Source: Ovoidimarina sp038744785 (GTDB taxonomy: Bacteria; Pseudomonadota; Alphaproteobacteria; Rhodobacterales; Rhodobacteraceae). Taken from it: 64,000 nt of DNA. This document shows positions 51,196-58,254 of the stretch, one piece after another. The notes under the pieces were generated by a model that did no database searches, was not told where the DNA came from, and saw only the letters and a list, made by a program, of their open reading frames with translations. How positions within the stretch are numbered: the stretch's first letter is position 1; every line of letters begins with the position of its first letter. The DNA lies in NCBI GenBank assembly GCA_038744785.1, contig JBCDLX010000001.1, positions 62,001-126,000 on the forward strand. The letters are read 5' to 3'. A program made the position numbers and the translations under genes.

Positions 51196-51270
51196 CGCCA
51201 GAACCAATTTTCTGACATATTGCTGTGACAATAGGTCGCCGGAACCAAATAAATCGACGGGGAGCTTGCG

Positions 51271-51855
51271 ATGTTCCTGCGCGCATGGCGCGACAGCACG
51301 GAAAGGGTCCTGCGCTACCGGCACTTCGCACGGGCTGATTTGCCGCTGCGGATTGCGCCTGATTTTGCAGAAACGGCTTTTGCCGAACCGCTTGAGCGGA
51401 CGCTTGCCGCACGCGCATTCGGCACCGTGCGGGACCACGAGGTTTTCTTCGATGCCTCAGGCGAACCCGAGGCGCTGCGACTAGATCTTGCGTTGATCTC
51501 GGACCGACCGCAGGTCGTATCTTGCGTCACCGATTTTCTGGAGGGGCTGGACGCACCGGTGGGCTCCGCGCTGAGCGACCAGGGTGGCACAGATTTGGCG
51601 CAGTTTGGAAGCGCCGAAGGTTTGGGACTATACCTGCCGGCTCAAGATGCGACAGAAGAGATACGCCTTGATATTGCCGAGGCATGCACCGACGCCCTTG
51701 GGGGCGCCGGCCTGTATCAGGGTTCGGCGCATTTCATGGATAAGACCGCGCTTTATTTCTACGGCGACAGCTTCAACAAGATGCGCGCAGCACTGACCTT
51801 TGTGATTGGTCACGACCCGAAGTGCGATGGCGCGGTCGTACGGCGCTTAACTTGA
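51271..51855 (+). CDS. Uncharacterised 194-residue protein
   Basis: This is a soluble protein I do not recognise. It begins MFLRAWRDSTERVLRYRHFA and contains DFLEGLDAPVGSALSDQGGT, GLGLYLPAQDATEEI, and the C-terminal DKTALYFYGDSFNKMRAALT. No signal peptide, membrane segment or metal motif is visible. GGGGAG lies just upstream of the ATG, and codon use fits the neighbours, so it is a real gene. It follows sspB by 75 bases in the same direction. Confidence 0.65.
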   Translation: MFLRAWRDSTERVLRYRHFARADLPLRIAPDFAETAFAEPLERTLAARAFGTVRDHEVFFDASGEPEALRLDLALISDRPQVVSCVTDFLEGLDAPVGSALSDQGGTDLAQFGSAEGLGLYLPAQDATEEIRLDIAEACTDALGGAGLYQGSAHFMDKTALYFYGDSFNKMRAALTFVIGHDPKCDGAVVRRLT

Positions 51856-52040
51856 AGTACCGCCCGTAAAGCATTGCAATCAGAGAATTGTGACCCGGTT
51901 TCATCTGCGGCACCCTCAAAGGGAATATGCCTCAGCGGCGCGTCACAGGCGATTGGACATTGGGCGCCATCAGCCTAAAATGAACATGCGGCTCCGGTTG
52001 GTGTGCGGTTGTCGCAGTCTGACCAACCACGGTTGGCAGA

Positions 52041-52069
52041 TTGCGTACCCACTGTGCGCGTCCTATAGC
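52041..52069 (+). promoter_or_regulatory. Candidate promoter of fumC
   Basis: TTGCGT (52041-52046), a 17-base spacer, and TATAGC (52064-52069), 31 bases before the fumC ATG. This is a good match to a housekeeping promoter. Confidence 0.6.
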
Positions 52070-52100
52070 TCACCCCGGTCAACCCGAGGAGAGCGCTGCC

Positions 52101-53492
52101 ATGACCCAGACCCGCACCGAAACCGACAGCTTCGGACCGCTAGAAGTCCCCGCAGACAAATACTGGGGTGCACAGACGCAGCGTAGCCTGATCAACTTCC
52201 CGATCGGGTGGGAAAAACAGCCCGTGGCGATCGTGCGGGCGCTGGGTGTGATTAAGCAGGCCTGCGCAGAGGCCAACAAGGCGTTGGGGAAGCTTGACGG
52301 GGCCACGGCCGACGCGGTGATCCAAGCGGCGTCCGAAGTCGCCGAAGGCAAACTTGATGATCATTTCCCTCTTGTCGTCTGGCAGACAGGATCGGGCACC
52401 CAATCAAACATGAACGCAAACGAGGTGATCGCGAACCGCGCCATCGAGATCCTGGGAGGCACCATCGGTTCCAAGGACCCTGTGCATCCCAACGACCACA
52501 TAAACATGGGACAATCCTCGAACGATACTTTTCCTACGGCAATGCATATTGCGGCGGCCCGCACGGCGCATGATGTGCTGCTGCCCGGTCTTGGAATGCT
52601 CCATAGCGCGTTGGAAGCAAAGGTTCGGGAATTCGAGGGCATCATCAAGATCGGCCGCACGCATACGATGGACGCGACGCCATTGACGCTTGCACAGGAA
52701 TTCTCAGGCTACGCCCATCAGGTTGCGATGTCGGTCGAACGGGTTGAAGCGGCCCTTCCCCGCATCTACGAGCTTGCCCAAGGCGGTACAGCCGTGGGAA
52801 CGGGGCTGAACAGCCCTGTCGGTTGGGGAGAGATGGTTGCCGCCAACATGGCGCGCATCTCTGATCTGCCTTTTGTCACCGCTCCAAACAAATTCGAAGC
52901 TTTGGCGGCGCATGACGCGATCGTCGAAATCTCGGGAGCCGTCAGAACGGCGGCGGCCAGCCTCTTTAAGATCGCCAATGACATCCGGCTCCTGGGGTCC
53001 GGACCGCGTTGCGGGCTGGGAGAGTTGATGCTGCCTGAAAACGAGCCGGGCTCATCGATCATGCCCGGCAAAGTGAACCCGACACAGTGCGAGGCGATGA
53101 CACAGGTTTGCGCCCATGTGATCGGCAACGATGCGGCGGTCGGGTTCGCGGGAACGCAGGGTCATTTCGAGTTGAACGTCTACAAGCCAATGATGGCTTA
53201 CAACCTTCTGCAATCGATGCAGCTTCTTGGCGACGCCACGGTCGCGTTTACTGACAATTGCATGTCGGGCATTCGCGCCAACACCGACCGGATCGAAAAG
53301 CTTATGCGTGAAAGCCTGATGCTGGTCACAGCGCTTGCCCCGACGATCGGCTACGACAACGCAACAACCGTTGCCAAGACAGCGCACAAAAACGGGACGA
53401 CGCTTCGCGAGGAGGCGATCAACCTGGGCTTCGTGGACGAAGCAACGTTTGATGCCGTTGTGCGGCCCGAACAGATGATCGGGCCAAAGTAA
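52101..53492 (+). CDS. fumC: Class II fumarate hydratase
   Basis: This 463-residue fumarase of the TCA cycle interconverts fumarate and malate and is iron-independent. Motifs: DSFGPLEVPADKYWGAQTQR, TGSGTQSNMNANEVIANRA, HPNDHINMGQSSNDTFPTAM, IIKIGRTHTMDATPLTLAQE and the superfamily signature GSSIMPGKVNPTQCEAM. GAGGAG precedes the start. It leads a run with DUF4169 and ribbon-helix-helix genes. Confidence 0.97.
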   Translation: MTQTRTETDSFGPLEVPADKYWGAQTQRSLINFPIGWEKQPVAIVRALGVIKQACAEANKALGKLDGATADAVIQAASEVAEGKLDDHFPLVVWQTGSGTQSNMNANEVIANRAIEILGGTIGSKDPVHPNDHINMGQSSNDTFPTAMHIAAARTAHDVLLPGLGMLHSALEAKVREFEGIIKIGRTHTMDATPLTLAQEFSGYAHQVAMSVERVEAALPRIYELAQGGTAVGTGLNSPVGWGEMVAANMARISDLPFVTAPNKFEALAAHDAIVEISGAVRTAAASLFKIANDIRLLGSGPRCGLGELMLPENEPGSSIMPGKVNPTQCEAMTQVCAHVIGNDAAVGFAGTQGHFELNVYKPMMAYNLLQSMQLLGDATVAFTDNCMSGIRANTDRIEKLMRESLMLVTALAPTIGYDNATTVAKTAHKNGTTLREEAINLGFVDEATFDAVVRPEQMIGPK

Positions 53493-53512
53493 TACGGGTC
53501 ACTCCCATTGCC

Positions 53513-53713
53513 ATGAACGACGGTCCGATCAACCTGAACAAAGCCCGCAAGGCACGCGCGCGAGCAGAACAGCGCGCAAAGGCAGATTCGAACGCGCTAA
53601 AGTTTGGTAGGACAAAAGCCGAAAGATTACGGGACGCGGCGAAGACAGAGCGCGCAAACGAGCGACACGAAGGACATCGGATGCGCCGTGCCGACGAAAG
53701 CCAGCAAGAATGA
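53513..53713 (+). CDS. DUF4169-family small protein
   Basis: This is a 66-residue, highly charged helical protein: NLNKARKARARAEQRAKADS, FGRTKAERLRDAAKTERANE. It matches the DUF4169 family found next to fumC and a ribbon-helix-helix gene in Rhodobacteraceae. Function is unknown. Its stop overlaps the next start by 4 bases (ATGA). Confidence 0.85.
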   Translation: MNDGPINLNKARKARARAEQRAKADSNALKFGRTKAERLRDAAKTERANERHEGHRMRRADESQQE

Positions 53714-53946
53714 CCGCGCGCCCAGTCAAGCGTTCGCTGACGTTGCGTGGGCACCGCACGAGCGTATCGCTCGAGGAGGAGTTTTGGGTTGCGTTCCGAC
53801 AGATTGCGGCGCAGCGCGGCATCGCCCTGAACGCGCTTGCAGCCGAGATAGACGCCGCGCGTGGGACCAGCTCGGGCCTGGCCTCGGCTATTCGCGTCTT
53901 CGTTCTGAAGGAGCTCCAGGCTCAGACAGGCGCCGCAGACCCGTAA
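53710..53946 (+). CDS. Ribbon-helix-helix domain protein
   Basis: This 78-residue protein has an RHH DNA-binding type domain: RSLTLRGHRTSVSLEEEFWVAFRQIAAQRGIALNALAAEIDAARG, in which the strand RTSVSLEEEFW and two helices are visible. It probably binds DNA as a dimer, with unknown targets. It is translationally coupled to the DUF4169 gene. Confidence 0.82.
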   Translation: MTARPVKRSLTLRGHRTSVSLEEEFWVAFRQIAAQRGIALNALAAEIDAARGTSSGLASAIRVFVLKELQAQTGAADP

Positions 53947-54188
53947 AGCGCATCACGGACACGGCGCGAAATCGAAAGCTGACGCCGATCTGACTTGCTC
54001 ATACGCAGAATGTCCGTATCTGTGGGTTCCAGCGCACCGTCGAGAAGCCTTTGATAGTCTTCGCGACATGGATGTTCATCCACCAAGGTGGGCGGAACGG
54101 GCCGTCTGCGCGTCCAACTTGGAATCGCGATTCGGACGACGGCACGGCTTTCGTGTGCTCTCGGCACGATAGGCAGCTCTACAGACAT
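53922..54188 (-). CDS. Uncharacterised 88-residue protein
   Basis: This is a small basic protein of unknown function that starts MSVELPIVPRAHESRAVVRI and contains HPCREDYQRLLDGALEPTDT, then a MSKSDRRQLSISRRVRDALY tail. There are no recognisable motifs. It overlaps the convergent ribbon-helix-helix gene by 25 bases. No strong ribosome-binding site is visible, so the start and even the gene status are uncertain. Confidence 0.45.
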   Translation of the reverse strand: MSVELPIVPRAHESRAVVRIAIPSWTRRRPVPPTLVDEHPCREDYQRLLDGALEPTDTDILRMSKSDRRQLSISRRVRDALYGSAAPV

Positions 54189-54381
54189 CAAGTAACCCCA
54201 GGCAGTCAAGGCAGCGCATTCACAATGCGAACTTACGACAGACACCCCAGCACACCCGCCCGACAACCCACCCCTGGGCACATGCGGCTGTGGGCAACTT
54301 TTCGCCGATTCGGTGAAACGGACAAGCACAAAGCGTAAAAGAGTTGTGAATTGCGGACATGACGTTGCGGAAACGCACAGT

Positions 54382-55728
54382 TTATCGGCCACTTAGCCGA
54401 AGGAAAATACCTTCGCGCGACCTGACAGTCAGAAACGCAACCGGTACGGGTGGCCGCCCTGTCCCTGGGGATAAATGATATGCGCCTGTGAGTATCGCCA
54501 GCAGAAGGGGTCCTTCCGCCATCGCAAAACTAGCGCCCGGACATACCCTAGGCCCCGCAGAGAACGGCATGTAGGCGTCGCGGGCCGAGGCCCGCCCCTC
54601 GGGTGTTTGCCAGCGCTCGGGGCGAAATACATCCGGTTCGTCCCACAGCCGTGCGTGTCGGTGCAGGTGCCAAGGTGACAACACGATCTGGCTGTCCAGC
54701 GGCACCGGGCGGCCCCGAAAAGTCTCGGGCCGAGCGGCCCGCCGCACCATCATCGGCACAGGTGGATAGAGGCGCAATGTCTCTCGAAACACATCCCGTG
54801 TGAACGGAAGCTTGGACATCACTTCGGACCCTGTAGCGTCTTCGAGCGCGTGTGCCTCCTCTGCGACGCGAGCTTGTGCATCGGGATGAGTCGCCAGAAG
54901 ATAGAGCGCCCATGCAAGCGCCGCCGCGCTTGTTTCGTGTCCTGCCAGAAAGAAGATAGCCACCTGATCGATCATTTCTTCGACATCAAAACCTGCACCG
55001 GTGGCTGGACATCGCGCGGTCATGATCCGAGTCGAAAGATCGTCAGGAGCGGTGCCTTCCGCGATCTCACCCGCGCGCCGGGCCACCAACTCTCCGAACA
55101 ACGCCCTGATCCGTGCAGCGGCCTTGCGGGTTGACTGCCGATGACCGCGCGGTACCCACCGCGGCAACGGCAGCAGCGCGCCAAGGTTCAGGATCGGCTG
55201 AGCCCGTTGATACGCGCGAAACGCGTCAAAGGTTTCACGGGCTTGTTCCGCCTCGATTGGCATTGAGAACAGCGTGCGAAAGATGACATCGGCGGCAGCA
55301 TGTGAAGCGACTTCCTCGACCTCGTGCTCACCGGGACCGATGCGGTCCCGTGCCGCGCGCCCGGCCGCCAACATCGCGGGGAAGCTATCCTTAAGCCCCG
55401 CGCTTTCGAATGCCGGATCGATCAAGCTGCGCTGACGATCCCAGGTCGCACCGTTTGTGACAAAGACGGCATTCCCAAGAAGCGGGCGCAATCCTTCGGT
55501 CACACGTTCGGACTTTGGAAAGTCGCAGGGCCGCTCTTTCAGCACAGTCCGGATCAGCGCAGGTTGATTGACCAGGAAGGACCGAAACAAGGGGGTCCTG
55601 AACTCGGCCATCCAGGCGCGATAAAGCCGGGCGGGTTGGGCCGAAAGAATGTCAGACCGAAAGAGCCGCAGATACCGAAGCAACGGCACGCGCGCTTCGG
55701 CGCGGGGCGCGGGTTTTGGGGGGATCAT
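54382..55728 (-). CDS. Cytochrome P450
   Basis: This 448-residue P450 monooxygenase shows all core motifs: I-helix FLAGHETSAAAL (oxygen activation), ETLRLYPPVPMMVRRAARP (ExxR), FRPERW, and the haem loop FSAGPRVCPGASFAMAEG with the Cys thiolate. It is a soluble bacterial class enzyme, possibly using ferredoxin encoded elsewhere. Its ATG overlaps the end of the membrane hydrolase gene (ATGA), so the two are co-expressed. Substrate is unknown. Confidence 0.93.
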   Translation of the reverse strand: MIPPKPAPRAEARVPLLRYLRLFRSDILSAQPARLYRAWMAEFRTPLFRSFLVNQPALIRTVLKERPCDFPKSERVTEGLRPLLGNAVFVTNGATWDRQRSLIDPAFESAGLKDSFPAMLAAGRAARDRIGPGEHEVEEVASHAAADVIFRTLFSMPIEAEQARETFDAFRAYQRAQPILNLGALLPLPRWVPRGHRQSTRKAAARIRALFGELVARRAGEIAEGTAPDDLSTRIMTARCPATGAGFDVEEMIDQVAIFFLAGHETSAAALAWALYLLATHPDAQARVAEEAHALEDATGSEVMSKLPFTRDVFRETLRLYPPVPMMVRRAARPETFRGRPVPLDSQIVLSPWHLHRHARLWDEPDVFRPERWQTPEGRASARDAYMPFSAGPRVCPGASFAMAEGPLLLAILTGAYHLSPGTGRPPVPVAFLTVRSREGIFLRLSGR

Positions 55729-57014
55729 ACGGCCATGGACCGATATCCCGAAACTGCCACATCGATCCTGCTGTTCGAGGGTTTGCGCTCTGCGAACCTT
55801 TGGCCGAGCGTCTGCGGCCCCGCCGTGATTCGGAAGTAGTCGTAGCTCCCCGGAATGTCGAACGCACAGAGGTACTGAAAATGCAGCCGGAAGAAGCGCA
55901 TGCGCAGGGCATCGCGTGTTTCTTCGGACAGCGTTTGCGAAAACGCAGCAGACAGAACCAGGGGCCAGCGCGCACCTGTCTGGGGCGTAACGCCGGTAAC
56001 CGCCACCGGATCACACAGCGCAAAGCAGCCGCCATCAGAAGGGGCAGACACGTCGACCCAAGTGATCGCGTCTGACGCCGCCAGATCATGCAGATCGCGG
56101 CGCAGCGCACGGGCATCGGGCAGGAAGGACACCATTGGAATGGCCTGTCCCAGAGTCAGCAGGGAAAGGGCGGGGCCGTCCGGATGCGTCGGTTCGTTGC
56201 GCGCTAGCCTCGCAAGCGCCGAGACGGCCAGTTGCGCGCCCGATGAATGCCCCACCACCAAAACTTCATCGACCGGGTCCGCCAAAGCCGCAGCGATACG
56301 TTCGGAAAATGTACTGATCCGCGCATCAAGCTCGGCTGGATAGGCGCCGCGCGCCTGCGCCGTATATGCAAAGTCGTGCATCAGGTAGTGCGCAAATATT
56401 CTGCCATCTATCGCTCGAAAACCTCGGAGGACGCCGTAGCCCACCGCAGCGAACACCAGCCATCCCAAAAGCCAGTCCGCCCATTCCCAGACCAGCCCAG
56501 CAGACCAGGCCCCGGCCCCGAATAGTCCGGCGACACCGTCGAGGCCCCGAGCCAACCCGCCCGTTACAATCGTAGCGGCCAGTTTACCCAAAAGCGCCGC
56601 GACAATCGCCTGTGCCAAAAGCGCCAGAACGGGGAAAAACCCAGCAATGATCGGGCCGCGCCGCAGCATCGCCAGCCGCCAAAGCGCGCCGGTTGATATG
56701 TAGGTCCACGTGACCTCAAGCAATTGCCGATACGTCGCCAGCAAAGACCGGTCCATCGTCCCACGGACGATATCCGCCCAGGCAAGCACCTCGATCCGGC
56801 TGTGTGACTTGCCCCCCTCCATGGCGGCTGCTGCTTCCCACTCGACCGGCGCACCTTCCCGGGCACGGACGGCGATCATATAGCCTGAGATTTCGCCCTG
56901 GCGTTCTGCTTCCGTTCGGTAGAGCTCGCGGTAACGTCGTGGCGGGTGTGGATCGTATCCAGGGATGTAAAACACCCGTCGTCGTCGAACAGTCGGCAGT
57001 TTGCGGTCAGACAT
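55725..57014 (-). CDS. Membrane alpha/beta hydrolase-like protein coupled to the P450
   Basis: This is a 429-residue protein. A soluble N-terminal part (RRVFYIPGYDPHPPRRYREL) is followed by a hydrophobic middle region with two or more membrane segments (residues about 125-215: GFFPVLALLAQAIVAALLGK, WLLGWLVFAAVGYGVL). The C-terminal half carries a lipase-like nucleophile motif GHSSGAQLA (residues about 278-286). The layout of a hydrolase domain split by membrane helices is unusual. Upstream ccdA is in the same direction, 90 bases before. Function is unknown; it may handle a hydrophobic substrate with the P450. Confidence 0.7.
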   Translation of the reverse strand: MSDRKLPTVRRRRVFYIPGYDPHPPRRYRELYRTEAERQGEISGYMIAVRAREGAPVEWEAAAAMEGGKSHSRIEVLAWADIVRGTMDRSLLATYRQLLEVTWTYISTGALWRLAMLRRGPIIAGFFPVLALLAQAIVAALLGKLAATIVTGGLARGLDGVAGLFGAGAWSAGLVWEWADWLLGWLVFAAVGYGVLRGFRAIDGRIFAHYLMHDFAYTAQARGAYPAELDARISTFSERIAAALADPVDEVLVVGHSSGAQLAVSALARLARNEPTHPDGPALSLLTLGQAIPMVSFLPDARALRRDLHDLAASDAITWVDVSAPSDGGCFALCDPVAVTGVTPQTGARWPLVLSAAFSQTLSEETRDALRMRFFRLHFQYLCAFDIPGSYDYFRITAGPQTLGQRFAERKPSNSRIDVAVSGYRSMAV

Positions 57015-57103
57015 GTGCGTTCGTCCGGCTTTGATGCCCACCCATTCCGAACTGTCGCCGAAGGGCCACCCGTGCGCAAGCCCCACGACAAGGTCTTGCT
57101 CCG

Positions 57104-57856
57104 CTAGCCGAAGGCCTGCAACGCGGGGAACTGCTCGTTCAACCACCATGCGAAATCGGTGAACTTGCCCGTGAGCATCAAAAGACCGACGGTCCAAAGA
57201 AGGACACCCATAACCCGCTCAATCCGCTGCATATTCCGTTTCATAAACGACATAAGACCGGTTAGCTTCGGAAAATAAGCGGCGACCAGCAAGAATGGGA
57301 TCCCAAGGCCGGCGGCATATGCGGCCAATAGCGTGGTGCCGCGCGCCAAATCCGCCTCGTTGGCGGCAATGGATAGGATCGCCCCCAAAATCGGGCCGAT
57401 GCAGGGGGTCCAGCCGAACGCAAAAGCAAGGCCAAGGACGTAGGCACCAAAGGCCGACCCACCCCGATCGCCGGCATCCACTCGCATTTCCCGGTCCATG
57501 AACCCAATGCGAAAGACGCCAAGAAAATGCGCACCAAATATCATGATGACGATACCGGCGGCTGTTACAAACCATTCTTGGTTTGAAAGAAAGAAGCGGC
57601 CAAACACTGATGCCGTAAACCCAAGAAACAAGAAAACCGTCGACAATCCCAAGACGAAGAAAAGGGCAGAGGTGACGACCCTCGCCCGCCCCTCGCCCCG
57701 GTCCGACATCTCGGTCATCGAGATACCACCCATATAAGCGAGATAGGGTGGCACGATGGGCAAAACGCAAGGCGACAGGAACGATAGGACGCCGGCCGCC
57801 GCCGCGATTGCAATGGCGGGCAATAGGCTCGCGTCAATGATGTCGATGCCGAACAT
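57104..57856 (-). CDS. ccdA: Cytochrome c biogenesis protein CcdA
   Basis: This 250-residue protein has six transmembrane helices. It carries the DsbD/CcdA redox Cys residues in LSFLSPCVLPIVPPYLAY and GWTPCIGPILGAILSIAANE. CcdA moves reducing power from cytoplasmic thioredoxin to the periplasm for cytochrome c maturation and other reductive steps. It is divergent from the TusA-like gene, which also acts on sulfur chemistry. The length is normal. Confidence 0.95.
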   Translation of the reverse strand: MFGIDIIDASLLPAIAIAAAAGVLSFLSPCVLPIVPPYLAYMGGISMTEMSDRGEGRARVVTSALFFVLGLSTVFLFLGFTASVFGRFFLSNQEWFVTAAGIVIMIFGAHFLGVFRIGFMDREMRVDAGDRGGSAFGAYVLGLAFAFGWTPCIGPILGAILSIAANEADLARGTTLLAAYAAGLGIPFLLVAAYFPKLTGLMSFMKRNMQRIERVMGVLLWTVGLLMLTGKFTDFAWWLNEQFPALQAFG

Positions 57857-57969
57857 ATGCGTCCCTAACTCGTCGAGCCCCTTGTGTAGGGCACCCGAGC
57901 GCGAAGGTCACGCCCGCCAGCCTCACGATCAGGTGGACAAATTGTAACATCCCGCTTACCTGCCGGCGT

Positions 57970-58200
57970 ATGGAGTACGACGACGATCTGGATGCCTGCG
58001 GGCTACTTTGCCCCTTGCCTGTTTTGAAGGCCGCCAAACGCATGCGCTCCATGGACACTGGTCGCGTTCTTCGGCTTCAAGCCGACGATCCGGCCGCTGT
58101 CGTCGATGTACCGCACTACTGCGCCGAGAGCGGAAACGTGTATCTTGGTCTTGAAGAGGTTGAGGGCGCCCAGCATCATTTCTTGCAGAAATCGAAATAA
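57970..58200 (+). CDS. TusA-family sulfur carrier protein
   Basis: This 76-residue protein has the TusA motif LDACGLLCPLPVLKAAKRM with the CPxP signature; the Cys carries persulfide sulfur in the family. It is acidic at the start (MEYDDDLDACGLLCPLPVLK) and ends HHFLQKSK. TusA-like proteins relay sulfur for tRNA thiolation or sulfur metabolism; which one cannot be told here. It ends before a strong terminator. Confidence 0.88.
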   Translation: MEYDDDLDACGLLCPLPVLKAAKRMRSMDTGRVLRLQADDPAAVVDVPHYCAESGNVYLGLEEVEGAQHHFLQKSK

Positions 58201-58204
58201 GGCG

Positions 58205-58243
58205 CATCGAGACCCATCGGAAGACTGCCGATGGGTCTCGATG
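58205..58243. terminator. Bidirectional terminator between the TusA-like gene and rne
   Basis: CATCGAGACCCATCGG and CCGATGGGTCTCGATG form a perfect 16-bp stem with a 7-base loop, 4 bases past the TusA-like stop and 11 bases past the end of rne on the other strand. Flanking T/A content is modest. Confidence 0.75.
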
Positions 58244-58254
58244 TCTTGAAACGT

